Assembly: GCF_023502205.1 (NCBI RefSeq)
Contig: NZ_JAMFLG010000015.1
Location: forward strand, 45,614 to 109,613
Direction of reading: 5' to 3'
DNA: 64,000 nucleotides
DNA from: Aquiflexum sp. TKW24L
Lineage (GTDB): Bacteria; Bacteroidota; Bacteroidia; Cytophagales; Cyclobacteriaceae
Made by a program: the position numbers and the translations under genes. Within the stretch, counting starts at the first letter, position 1. Every line of letters starts with the position of its first letter. Under the pieces are notes generated by a model. The model was not told the DNA's origin. It saw only the letters and a list, made by a program, of their open reading frames with translations, and ran no database searches. This document shows, in pieces, positions 1 to 7,986 of this stretch.

Positions 1-437
1 ATGTTTCTTCTATTGTAGGCACCGCCTCTTGCCTCACCCAAAAAAGGCATTTCCAACCTTTCCTTCAAATTAAGATCAGCATCAAATTGATAAATATTTT
101 TAGCTGAAGTTGTTCCAAAAAATTCACTGTTATGCTCAACCAAAGTCTCCAAAAACGATATGGACCCGGGGCCTTCTAGAGGAAATTCTTTCGTTGTCAA
201 AATATTACCTATAGAGTCAAACCTAATTAAAGCTCCACTGACCATGTCTTTAACCAGTCCAATTCCATTATTAAATATTCCCTCTCTAACATTCCCCAAA
301 TAATCCACCTGGATAGAATCCAAGATCACAAGTTCCCATTCGTTAGAATCGGTGGTATTGCGAGCGTCTTTTTCCCTTTCTGAGCAACTACAGATAAACG
401 CAAAAATGAACAGTATAGCAATCCGGTTTTTTATCAT
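1..437 (-). CDS. Six-bladed beta-propeller lipoprotein, 3' end cut by window
   Basis: The reading frame opens at an ATG at 437-435 and stays open to the window edge, giving about 145 residues. The N-terminus is a short hydrophobic stretch ending in Cys-Ser-Cys-Ser-Glu, which fits a lipoprotein signal. After it come segments typical of Bacteroidota propeller lipoproteins (an EGPGS stretch, and residues on the pattern of DSIGNIL and YQFDADLNL). Its ATG overlaps the stop codon of the upstream gene in an ATGA arrangement, so the two are probably co-transcribed and translationally coupled. The carboxyl half lies outside the window. The propeller assignment is by resemblance only; the function is unknown. 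Confidence 0.75.
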   Translation of the reverse strand, partial: MIKNRIAILFIFAFICSCSEREKDARNTTDSNEWELVILDSIQVDYLGNVREGIFNNGIGLVKDMVSGALIRFDSIGNILTTKEFPLEGPGSISFLETLVEHNSEFFGTTSAKNIYQFDADLNLKERLEMPFLGEARGGAYNRRN

Positions 438-1618
438 TCCCCTACCAATTTTACTTTGTAAATTCTTAAAAAATCTTCTTCTTCTTCCTCGTTTGGCGCT
501 TTTTCCATCCATAGAAATCCGCCGCCTGATGCGAAACCACTTATGTTTACTCCTCTGGGAAAATCAAGGTTTCCGATTACTTCCAAAGTCTTTTGATCCA
601 ATATCAAAATCCCTTGATTGACTTCACTTTCAATTTTTTCATAGAGCAGTTCAGCTTCCTCTTCACTTCCAGAACTATAAAGTGCTTCTAATTCCTTCAT
701 TTTCTCCTCGGGAATTCCTCCATAGTATTGCAACAGAATTTTGCCCTCCACGACATGTATGTTTCGAATAGCAGGAGTGCCACCTTTTATAATAACTGTA
801 CCTTCGGCAAATTCTGCCCTTGGAGTTACAGACAGTTTGCCAAAGCCAGGCAAATCGAGCATGACCACCGTATCCAACTTTGCTCCTTCAGGACTCAGGC
901 CGTACACATTCAACCGCTGCTCCCCACCCAAGGCGATGTATAGTTTGTCCCCGGCGGCTTCTAATGCCGGAGCATAATCACTTTCAAAATAGCCGTTTCC
1001 ATCCAAAAACTGACTTCCTTGCTCAAAGGGTACAATTTCGATGAAATTTTCATCCTCAATATCGATAAGTTCCAAAGCCCTGAAGGAGTCATAAAACTTT
1101 TGTTCTCCGGCGAAAGTCTCCCGCGTACGGACAGATTTACTAAGCAAATATTGCTTTCCATGAAGTGTTGCCGTTTCCATTCCCTTACCCGAAAAACTCA
1201 TGAATCCCGCTCCTGCCAAAGTCTCAGGATGCGCAAGTTTTTTAATCATATTTCCGTCTAAATCATAGATAAAAATCCCATTCATTCCGGCCAAAGCGAG
1301 TTGGTTTTCAGTTACGAAACCGGGGGATTCCATCAGGAATCCATAAGAATCAGGGGTGTCTTCATTTTTCGAAAATCGGCTCAAAATAGCTCCTGAGTTG
1401 TCCGTGATGATAAATTCGCTGTTGGCAAAATCATAGAAAGCAAATCGGTCTGCTTTTGGGCTGACGTCCGTAATCAAGGGATCGCCCAAAATCTTCAAAT
1501 CCAGCGAATCAATTACCTCAAACGAATAAATGGCAGGAATTTCCTGCTCCTTTTTTTCTGGGCCTGAACATGAGCAAAAAATTATAAGGACGAGTAAATA
1601 AAGTTGGAGATGTTTCAT
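434..1618 (-). CDS. Beta-propeller-type lipoprotein
   Basis: This 394-residue protein starts with a hydrophobic stretch and a lipobox ending in FCSCSG, so it should be lipid-anchored. The body is rich in short beta-strand repeats such as IFIYDLDGN, LNVYGLSPEG and GILILDQKT, the pattern of a propeller of six or seven blades. The C-terminus is strongly acidic just before a final LRIYKVKLVGE strand. It resembles DUF4221 or 6-bladed-propeller lipoproteins of Bacteroidota, which usually have no known ligand. It lies upstream of the truncated propeller at the window edge with a 4-base overlap. A conserved surface-sensing or binding role is plausible but not shown. Confidence 0.7.
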   Translation of the reverse strand: MKHLQLYLLVLIIFCSCSGPEKKEQEIPAIYSFEVIDSLDLKILGDPLITDVSPKADRFAFYDFANSEFIITDNSGAILSRFSKNEDTPDSYGFLMESPGFVTENQLALAGMNGIFIYDLDGNMIKKLAHPETLAGAGFMSFSGKGMETATLHGKQYLLSKSVRTRETFAGEQKFYDSFRALELIDIEDENFIEIVPFEQGSQFLDGNGYFESDYAPALEAAGDKLYIALGGEQRLNVYGLSPEGAKLDTVVMLDLPGFGKLSVTPRAEFAEGTVIIKGGTPAIRNIHVVEGKILLQYYGGIPEEKMKELEALYSSGSEEEAELLYEKIESEVNQGILILDQKTLEVIGNLDFPRGVNISGFASGGGFLWMEKAPNEEEEEDFLRIYKVKLVGE

Positions 1619-1740
1619 AACTCAATTTTAAAAAATAATTTTCAAAAATCAATTTTATTCTTAGTTGATTTGTTCAAATTTGATCTAAGCCTCTATTTGC
1701 TCCCAATTCAGACCAAGCAAGAAATTGGGATGGGCATAAA

Positions 1741-1770
1741 AAAAGTGTCCACCTTTCGGCAGACACTTTT
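1741..1770 (-). terminator. Hairpin terminator, first copy of a duplicated module
   Basis: Read on the minus strand, a 13-base arm (AAAAGTGTCTGCC) pairs with GGTGGACACTTTT around a GAAA tetraloop and runs into T residues. It lies directly after the stop of the barrel gene. A near copy occurs at 2527-2552. Confidence 0.85.
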
Positions 1771-1776
1771 CTATTT

Positions 1777-2379
1777 TTAAAACTTATACCCAACCCCCAC
1801 TTGTAAACTGAATACTTCCAACACTTGGCGGGAATCAAATTCCTGTTTTTTGAAAGGAATCCATGAATGCCTGCTGAAATTCGGAAAAACGAAAAGGCTC
1901 AGATTTTCTTTTTCGATTCTTCCTCCGATACCAACAATGTATCCGATTCCTCTTTGATCCTGAGATTTGAACATGTCATCAGGCAGTTGAAAATCTAATT
2001 GCGGGCCTGCAGAAAGGTAGAAATATTTGAGAAAATCAAAGTGTGCCAATAAAGGGATAGAGAGTAGTTTTAGAGGCTCTTTAAATTGAGAAGGACCAAG
2101 AGTAGGCATCCCGGTTGGCATAAGGGTTATGATTTTCTCCGCCTGAAAGTACTGAAGTCCCGTAGTAAATCCCCAGCTTTCATTAATCTGCCTTCTATAC
2201 CTGATTCCAAAATCCAAAGCTGAATTCAATTGGTTAGATGAAGCACCGATTACTTCAACATTCCACCGCATCCGGGCCTCAGGAAGACCATAATAAACCT
2301 GGATTTCATTGTTTTTTTGGGAAAGGGCTGAAAAACTTGTACCCATCATCACTATTATGAATAAACATCTTTTTGTCAT
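1777..2379 (-). CDS. Small outer-membrane beta-barrel protein
   Basis: About 200 residues. I chose the start at MTKRCLFIIVMMG because it opens a normal signal peptide (cleaved near SALSQ); the frame extends 8 codons further upstream. The mature part has alternating amphipathic strands (GFTTGLQYFQAE, YFYLSAGPQLDFQ, GYIVGIGGRIE) and ends with the aromatic-terminated strand QVGVGYKF, the usual C-terminal signature of outer-membrane barrels. Size and pattern fit the PorT/OMP_b-brl type seen in many Bacteroidota, for which no specific substrate is known. It stands alone between two copies of the same terminator hairpin. Confidence 0.75.
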   Translation of the reverse strand: MTKRCLFIIVMMGTSFSALSQKNNEIQVYYGLPEARMRWNVEVIGASSNQLNSALDFGIRYRRQINESWGFTTGLQYFQAEKIITLMPTGMPTLGPSQFKEPLKLLSIPLLAHFDFLKYFYLSAGPQLDFQLPDDMFKSQDQRGIGYIVGIGGRIEKENLSLFVFPNFSRHSWIPFKKQEFDSRQVLEVFSLQVGVGYKF

Positions 2380-2481
2380 TTGCCTTAAAACTTGGAATAC
2401 CAATTTATGACGAAAAAAAAATTAGAAATGCGACAAATTAAAGTACGATGCTAATTATTTTTATTTGGAGCTAAAAAAGGT

Positions 2482-2515
2482 TAATCCTTCGAGGTTTTAA
2501 AAACCTCAAAGGATT
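2482..2515. terminator. Palindromic hairpin downstream of rpsA
   Basis: A nearly perfect 17-base inverted repeat (TAATCCTTcGAGGTTTT and its complement, one mismatch) with no real loop. It could act as a second terminator after rpsA or be a dispersed palindromic element. It lies beside the stronger hairpin at 2527-2552. Confidence 0.5.
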
Positions 2516-2526
2516 AGTTATAAAAA

Positions 2527-2552
2527 AAGTGTCCACCTTTAGGCAGACACTT
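2527..2552 (-). terminator. rpsA terminator, second copy of the duplicated module
   Basis: On the minus strand an 11-base arm AAGTGTCTGCC pairs with GGTGGACACTT (two G-T pairs) around a TAAA loop, followed by a T run. The same arms are used at 1741-1770. Confidence 0.8.
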
Positions 2553-2610
2553 CTTTAAATTTATCTCAAATCTTCAAATTCCATGAGTATCTATCTCATG
2601 TCTTGAATCT

Positions 2611-2630
2611 TGTCCCGATAGCTATCGGGA
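2611..2630. repeat. Perfect 20-base palindrome
   Basis: GTCCCGATAGCTATCGGGAC is a perfect palindrome placed 9 bases beyond the rpsA stop. From memory, elements containing CCCGATAGCTATCGGG are scattered through Bacteroidota genomes; whether this is one could be settled by counting it in the complete genome. Confidence 0.6.
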
Positions 2631-2638
2631 CTTGCGTC

Positions 2639-4438
2639 TTATTTCTTTCCGCCTTCCATCTTCTCCTTCAGCTCAGCCAAAGCATCGATGTCACCGAAAG
2701 TTGATTTCTCTGCAGCAGCAGGGGCTTCAACCTTGGGTTCGTCTGCTTTTTTCTTGCCACCGGCTTTCTTGGCAGCAGCCGCTGCCGCTGAAGTTGCGGT
2801 AGATTTAGCATCTTCTCTGTAAGTAGAAGAATGGGAAAGCACAATCCTCTTGTCATCTTTAGAGAATTCGATTACTTTGAAATCCAAAGATTCACCGACT
2901 TCTACATTAGATCCGTCTTCTTTCTCTAGGTTTTTGGAGGTCGCAAAACCTTCAAGACCATAAGGAAGCTCAAGAACTGCACCTTTATCATTTTTAGAAT
3001 TCACGGTACACTTATGCACTGATCCGATTGGGAATACAGTTTCGAAAGTATCCCAAGGGTTTTCTTCCAATTGCTTGTGTCCAAGTGCCAATCTTCTGTT
3101 GTCAACATCAAGTTCCAAAACAGCTACAGCCAATTCGTCACCTACTTTTACAAACTCAGATGGGTGTTTGATTTTCTTGGTCCAAGAAAGGTCAGATACG
3201 TGTACCAAACCGTCGATTCCTTCTTCCAATTCAAGGAACAAACCGAAGTTTGTCAAGTTTCTTACCACTCCTTTATGTTTGGTAGCCACTGCGTATTTGG
3301 TAGACATGTCACCTTTTGTCCAAGGATCTTCTGTCAATTGCTTGATGCCAAGAGACATTTTTCTTTCGTCTTTGTCCAAAGTCAAAACAACAGCCTCGAT
3401 CTCGTCACTGACTTTTACGAAGTCAGCAGGATTTCTAAGGTGCTGTGACCAGCTCATTTCAGAAACGTGGATCAAACCTTCAACGCCAGGAGCCAATTCC
3501 AAGAATGCACCGTAATCGGCCACGTTGACGATTTTACCTTTCACTCTTGAGCCAACTTCCAATTCAGCTGACAAAGCATCCCAAGGATGTGAAGTCAATT
3601 GCTTCATACCCAAAGAAATTCTCTTCTTGTCATCATCGAAGTCAAGTACCACAACCTGAACTTTGTCGTCAAGGTTAAGAACTTCTTCCGGATGGTTGAT
3701 TCTACCCCAAGAGATATCAGTGATGTGAAGCAAGCCATCTACACCACCCAAATCGATGAATACACCGAAGTTGGTCATGTTCTTGATGACGCCTTCCAAT
3801 ACCTGACCTTTTTCAAGGTTGTTGAGGATTTCAGCTTTTTGCTTCTCAAGGTCTTTTTCGATCAAGACTTTGTGCGAAACAACTACGTTATCGTTGGTGT
3901 GGTTGATTTTAACCACTTTTACTTCCATTTTCTTGCCTACATAGATATCAAAATCCCTGATAGGCTTCACGTCGATCTGAGAACCTGGCAAGAAAGCCTC
4001 CACACCGTAGATATCCACGATAAGACCACCTTTGGTTCTTCTTTTTACAAGACCTTCGATCACGCTGTCATTGGTAAGAGCATCTTCGATATCAGTCCAT
4101 GCACGTACCATTCTTGCTTTTTTCCTTGAAAGGACAAGCTGTCCCAAGGAGTTCTCCTGCTCTTCGATGAATAGTTCTACCTGATCACCGATTTTAAGAT
4201 TAGGAAGATCACGGAATTCAGATACTGGAACCAAGCCATCAGATTTGAAGCCGATGTTGATGATCACGTCCTTGTCATTGATACCTACTACAGTACCTTT
4301 GATGACTTCTTTTTCTGTGATCGTGTTCAAAGTTCCGGCATACATGGCTTCCATGTCGGCCTTTTGTTCTTTGGAATATCCGTCACCAAAACCTTTGGTG
4401 GAGAAATTATCCCAGTTAAACTCTTTTTGATTAGACAT
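2639..4438 (-). CDS. rpsA: 30S ribosomal protein S1
   Basis: S1 binds mRNA on the 30S subunit during initiation. The 599-residue product has six S1 (OB-fold) repeats at roughly residues 40-105, 120-190, 205-275, 290-360, 377-445 and 460-530. Characteristic strings are FGVFIDLGGVDGLLHITD, YGAFLELAPGVEGLIHVSE and FGLFLELEEGIDGLVHVSD. After the last repeat comes an Ala/Lys/Glu-rich tail, commonly seen in Bacteroidota S1. I used MSNQKEFNWD as the start; the frame is open 10 codons upstream, but MSN fits the family. A promoter-like box and a hairpin leader precede it (see 4533-4560). It ends at two hairpins and a palindrome. Confidence 0.97.
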   Translation of the reverse strand: MSNQKEFNWDNFSTKGFGDGYSKEQKADMEAMYAGTLNTITEKEVIKGTVVGINDKDVIINIGFKSDGLVPVSEFRDLPNLKIGDQVELFIEEQENSLGQLVLSRKKARMVRAWTDIEDALTNDSVIEGLVKRRTKGGLIVDIYGVEAFLPGSQIDVKPIRDFDIYVGKKMEVKVVKINHTNDNVVVSHKVLIEKDLEKQKAEILNNLEKGQVLEGVIKNMTNFGVFIDLGGVDGLLHITDISWGRINHPEEVLNLDDKVQVVVLDFDDDKKRISLGMKQLTSHPWDALSAELEVGSRVKGKIVNVADYGAFLELAPGVEGLIHVSEMSWSQHLRNPADFVKVSDEIEAVVLTLDKDERKMSLGIKQLTEDPWTKGDMSTKYAVATKHKGVVRNLTNFGLFLELEEGIDGLVHVSDLSWTKKIKHPSEFVKVGDELAVAVLELDVDNRRLALGHKQLEENPWDTFETVFPIGSVHKCTVNSKNDKGAVLELPYGLEGFATSKNLEKEDGSNVEVGESLDFKVIEFSKDDKRIVLSHSSTYREDAKSTATSAAAAAAKKAGGKKKADEPKVEAPAAAEKSTFGDIDALAELKEKMEGGKK

Positions 4439-4532
4439 AATGTTTGATTGACCCTGACATTCCTCCATCCTAGGGTCATGGGATTGAGGCTTTTAGTTGA
4501 TGAAAAGTCGCTGAGAATCAGTCGCAGAGACC

Positions 4533-4560
4533 CCGTTCACCCGAACGGACTGCAAATGTA
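4533..4560 (-). promoter_or_regulatory. rpsA promoter box and 5' leader hairpin
   Basis: On the minus strand TACATTTG (4560-4553) matches the Bacteroidota minus-7 consensus TAnnTTTG. Just downstream, at the expected 5' end of the transcript, CCGTTC and GAACGG form a 6-base stem around GGGT (4548-4533). That would give a leader of about 110 bases before the S1 start codon. S1 is autoregulated in E. coli; a similar role for this hairpin is inference. I see no convincing minus-33 TTTG. Confidence 0.55.
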
Positions 4561-4640
4561 AGGTTTTTTTGGAAAAGGAGAATTATTGAAAGGAAAAATG
4601 TATTTGTTTTGCGACCACGAATATCTGGTGAAAAAACGAA

Positions 4641-4664
4641 ACCCCTGAAATCGCTCTCAGGGGT
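4641..4664 (-). terminator. Terminator of propeller gene A (family 2, copy 1)
   Basis: ACCCCTGA pairs with TCAGGGGT around an 8-base loop; on the minus strand it runs into TTTCGTTTTTT. It lies 13 bases past the stop of the propeller gene. It is one of three copies (6427-6450, 7987-8010). Confidence 0.85.
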
Positions 4665-4677
4665 CAAATAATGAAGT

Positions 4678-5850
4678 TTACTTTTTCAATTTATACTTGG
4701 CCAAAATCAAAAAATCATCCCTATTGATCTGTCTTGCAAGTTTTGTGAAATTATTGTCTTGGTCTTTTAATTGATCAATGTTCTTTTCATAATGCTGGAG
4801 AATTTCCTCAGGTTCAAAGTAAGCGTAAAAATAATTCTCGTCCATCCCTTTGATAATTCCAAAACCTAGCCCGCCATCCACATCATTCACCGTTTTTGAA
4901 GAGACATAGGGTATTTTCTCTTTCATGTCGTATAAGAAAAAATCAAATCCTGTCCTTTTTCTAAATGCAGAGGTTAAAAACCGTGAATTACCAAATAAAT
5001 GGGGAACATGGATTACTATATAATTGAAAACATCGCTATTCACATAGTCTCTCCTATCGTTATGTGATAATCCATACATTTTGGATAAATCATTCTGTGC
5101 GGAACCAAAATCAAGATAGACCTTTTTATAAACAGCATTATTGGAAATGTAATAAACCGTATCACTATAAGTGGATGAGAAAATAACTGAATCTCCAATC
5201 TTAAGAAGATTGTTTTTATCCCCAATAAAATTCAAAGATCCTGGGAATATAGGATTTAGCAGAGGGGTCATTACATCTGTATCTGGACAGAAATTGTAAA
5301 GTATTGCTTGATCAATTCCGGATCTTAATTCAGAAGCCAATACTTCAGGGAAATAAAACAGATAACTGTTACCATCTAATTTCAAAAAGTTGGTTGGCCG
5401 GTTTTTTAATGGAATTTCATCAATAAATACTCCATCTATACTGTAAGTGATTAGGTGGTTTCTGGAGATGATAATCAAATTTCTACTTTTATCATCAAAA
5501 TCCACATCCGTAATCTGAACATATTCACCCGGTCCTTCTCCATACCTGCCTATTGGATTGAGAAATTTCCCATTTTGATCGTACCTCAATAAGGTATGAT
5601 TGCTCCAGTAGTCCGCCAAAATTATCCCTCCGTCAAAAACAAATAATTTGTCAGCTTTAACAAAAGGCTTATTGGGGTTTTCCAAAACAACATATTCAAT
5701 ATCCTCTACAATTTTTGATAAGATTTCAGCTTTAGCTTTATCGATGTGGATTACTTCTACATTCTGGTCATTTGACTTTGATGAACATGCAATAAGAAAC
5801 AATAGACTATAAGCAAAACAATAATTGAACCTGAAAGAATGATTGGTCAT
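4678..5850 (-). CDS. Six-bladed beta-propeller lipoprotein A
   Basis: A 390-residue protein when started at MTNHSFRFNY; the frame is open 25 codons upstream, but only this start gives a signal peptide directly followed by the lipobox LLFLIACSS. The motif GRYGEGPGEY near residue 105 and the surrounding NKPFVKADKLFVFDGG and TLLRYDQNGKFL strands are hallmarks of the Bacteroidota 6-bladed propeller family (DUF5128-like). The paralogue at 6464-7639 is very similar, and the last 60 residues of the two are almost the same. The six-cysteine peptide gene lies immediately upstream (79 bases between its stop and this start), so both may be on one transcript. Role unknown; probably on the cell surface or the periplasmic face of a membrane. 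Confidence 0.85.
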   Translation of the reverse strand: MTNHSFRFNYCFAYSLLFLIACSSKSNDQNVEVIHIDKAKAEILSKIVEDIEYVVLENPNKPFVKADKLFVFDGGIILADYWSNHTLLRYDQNGKFLNPIGRYGEGPGEYVQITDVDFDDKSRNLIIISRNHLITYSIDGVFIDEIPLKNRPTNFLKLDGNSYLFYFPEVLASELRSGIDQAILYNFCPDTDVMTPLLNPIFPGSLNFIGDKNNLLKIGDSVIFSSTYSDTVYYISNNAVYKKVYLDFGSAQNDLSKMYGLSHNDRRDYVNSDVFNYIVIHVPHLFGNSRFLTSAFRKRTGFDFFLYDMKEKIPYVSSKTVNDVDGGLGFGIIKGMDENYFYAYFEPEEILQHYEKNIDQLKDQDNNFTKLARQINRDDFLILAKYKLKK

Positions 5851-5928
5851 GTTACTAACTCGTTGGTTTAGAAAGTAATTTAAATAGCAGAATTTGGGGC
5901 AGATAGATAATTTAATCTGCCCCAAACA

Positions 5929-6147
5929 TTAATCCCCGCAGGCTTCCTCGCAAGGAATTTGACTTGAAACTTCACAAGGGGATTCACCGTCATACCGACA
6001 TTTATCTACTTCTATTCCGCAATAACAAAATTCAGAGCTTACATAATAAGATCCTGGCAAAGAAGCTTGTCCCTGAACTTTCCCAGAAGAAAACAACATT
6101 GCCACCATTGCAAAACCGAAGGTGGCTGATAAAAGGTACTTTTTCAT
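5929..6147 (-). CDS. Secreted six-cysteine small peptide (NVEALA-like position)
   Basis: The 72-residue product begins with a clear signal sequence (MKKYLLSATFGFAMVAMLFS) with a likely cleavage near GKVQGQA. The mature part of about 45 residues has six cysteines at 41, 43, 50, 58, 66 and 70, plus many acidic residues, enough for three disulfides. In Bacteroides, NVEALA peptides occur next to 6-bladed-propeller lipoproteins; this one occupies the same position between two propellers but I do not see an NVEALA motif, so membership is doubtful. It precedes propeller A on the same strand. Upstream is about 280 bases of AT-rich sequence that must hold its promoter. No known function. Confidence 0.75.
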   Translation of the reverse strand: MKKYLLSATFGFAMVAMLFSSGKVQGQASLPGSYYVSSEFCYCGIEVDKCRYDGESPCEVSSQIPCEEACGD

Positions 6148-6426
6148 AAGCTTTAATAATTAATGGTTAAAGATAAATTAATCCTATGAATGTAAAAAAA
6201 AAATAAACTGCCAAATTTTTATATATAATACTTATAAAAAAAAATAGGAATTTTTTCGTTTTTAAAAATAACAATATACCTAAAAAGCTATAATATTCGG
6301 AATCCGTAGTTTAAATAAAATTTTTCGGGCTCATTATTTTGAAGTATATGCGAAAAACCAAATAACAACCTGTATATTAAGTTTTCGTTAACACCCTTCT
6401 AATCTCGAAACCATTTAAAAAACGAA
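6148..6426. other. AT-rich intergenic region upstream of the peptide gene
   Basis: This stretch separates the peptide gene from the terminator of propeller B. It is very AT-rich with long A and T runs. I found no gene-like frame and no TAnnTTTG box with exact spacing; the peptide promoter should lie here. Confidence 0.5.
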
Positions 6427-6450
6427 ACCCCTGAAATCGCTCTCAGGGGT
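6427..6450 (-). terminator. Terminator of propeller gene B (family 2, copy 2)
   Basis: Same stem and loop as at 4641-4664, base for base, 13 bases past the stop of propeller B, with the same flanking A run that becomes the T tail on the minus strand. Confidence 0.85.
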
Positions 6451-6463
6451 CAAATAATGAAGT

Positions 6464-7639
6464 TTACTTTTTCAATTTATACTTGGCCAAAATCAAAAAA
6501 TCATCTCTACTGATCTGTCTTGCAAGTTTTGTGAAATTATTGTCTTGGTCTTTTAATTGATCAATGTTCTTTTCATAATGTTGGAGGATTTCTTCCGGTT
6601 CAAAAAATGAATAGATATAATCTTCATCCATTCTTTTGATGATACCAAAACCAAGCCCTCCATCCACGTCATTCACCAATTTTGATGAGACATAGGGTGT
6701 CTTTTCTTTTATGTCATAGACAAAAAAATGGACTCCATTTTTCCTATATGCGGAGGCCAAATACCGTTTATTGCCAAATAAATGGGGAGAATGAGTAGAT
6801 ATGTTATTAAACCCATCTCCATTTAATTTATTTACTAATTCAAGTATAGGAATCCCGTACAACTTGGACAAATCATTTTGGGAGGAACCAAAATCAAGAA
6901 AGAGCTTTTTACTAATTTTATTTTCAGAAATGAAATAAATAGTGTCGCAAAAATTTAATGAAAACAAGATTGTTTCTCCCATTTTAAAGAGATTATTCTT
7001 TTCTCCCATGTAATTTAATACTTCCGGAAAAATAGGATCTAAAATTGGTTCTAAACTATCCTCTTCAGGTGAGTAATTGTATAGAATTGCTTTATCAATC
7101 CCAGATCTCAATTCGGGAGCCAAGACCTCAGGAAAATAAAATAAATACCTGTCACTATCCAGTTTTAAAAATTTATAAGGTCTGTTTCTTATTTGAATTT
7201 CACTGCTGAAATTCCCTTCCAAATCGTATTTAATGAGGTGATTTCTGGAAATGACAATCATATTTTTATTAATTTCATCGAAATCGACATCCGTAATCTG
7301 AAGATATTCACCAGGTCCTTCTCCATAGTGGCCAATAGAGTTGAGGAAATTCCCATAATGATCATACCTCAATAAAGTATGATTACTCCAAAAGTCAGCT
7401 AAAATAATCCCCTCTTCAAAAACGAATAATTTATCGGCTTGGACAAAAGGCTTATTGGGGTTTTCCAAAACTACATATTCAATATTCTCAATGATTTTTG
7501 AAAGGTATTGTGGTTCCGAATCTCCGATATTAATTATTTCTACATTCTGGTCTATTGGCTTGGAATTACATCCGAAGAGAACCGATGCACAAAAAGCAAT
7601 GACAAGGAGGGTTTTAAAAGCAAGATTGTGTTTTGACAT
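6464..7639 (-). CDS. Six-bladed beta-propeller lipoprotein B
   Basis: A 391-residue paralogue of propeller A. The signal peptide ends in the lipobox SVLFGCNSK. The GHYGEGPGEY motif and the same strand pattern are present (NKPFVQADKLFVFEEG, TLLRYDHYGNFL). The two proteins differ at many positions through the middle, but their last 60 residues and the DNA through the terminator are nearly identical. It is upstream of the peptide gene, separated by a terminator, so it is probably a separate transcript. Such lipoproteins are often annotated only by fold; a ligand cannot be named from sequence. Confidence 0.85.
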   Translation of the reverse strand: MSKHNLAFKTLLVIAFCASVLFGCNSKPIDQNVEIINIGDSEPQYLSKIIENIEYVVLENPNKPFVQADKLFVFEEGIILADFWSNHTLLRYDHYGNFLNSIGHYGEGPGEYLQITDVDFDEINKNMIVISRNHLIKYDLEGNFSSEIQIRNRPYKFLKLDSDRYLFYFPEVLAPELRSGIDKAILYNYSPEEDSLEPILDPIFPEVLNYMGEKNNLFKMGETILFSLNFCDTIYFISENKISKKLFLDFGSSQNDLSKLYGIPILELVNKLNGDGFNNISTHSPHLFGNKRYLASAYRKNGVHFFVYDIKEKTPYVSSKLVNDVDGGLGFGIIKRMDEDYIYSFFEPEEILQHYEKNIDQLKDQDNNFTKLARQISRDDFLILAKYKLKK

Positions 7640-7786
7640 AGAATTATTTTTAACTCAAAAAGGACATTAAATTTCTAAGGCGCCTCAAATTAACTAAAAG
7701 ACAATGTACAATATAATTCTAAGGCCAAGTCTATGAAAGTTGAAAATTTTTCGTTGTATGTTTTGACTCAATTGTTAAAAAAAATC

Positions 7787-7856
7787 AGTCCATAGTCCAC
7801 GGTCGACAGCCCACTGTTTTCAGTGGTCAGTGGGCAGTTTTCAAAGGTCAGTTTTA
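7787..7856. repeat. Heptamer-phased degenerate array
   Basis: Ten consecutive 7-base units in unbroken register: AGTCCAT, AGTCCAC, GGTCGAC, AGCCCAC, TGTTTTC, AGTGGTC, AGTGGGC, AGTTTTC, AAAGGTC, AGTTTTA. Most begin AGT or close to it and end in C. Units 4-5 and 7 also give the inverted pair GCCCACTG/CAGTGGGC. Confidence 0.7.
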
Positions 7857-7986
7857 CGGTAATAAGTACACAGTCCTAGCCTACTGAGTGAAAATTAGGA
7901 AAGGGTTATTTAAGCCTTCTTTTGCGGTTTTGCGACTTTGCGAGAAATGAAAAATTTTTATGGAAATTAAATCCTAAAAAAACGAA

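Noticed and set aside
5929..6147. Naming the six-cysteine peptide as NVEALA family
   Set aside because: The position fits but the NVEALA motif is not present; only a similarity of context is claimed.
7787..7856. CRISPR array
   Set aside because: Units are 7 bases, contiguous and without spacers; there are no cas genes in the window.
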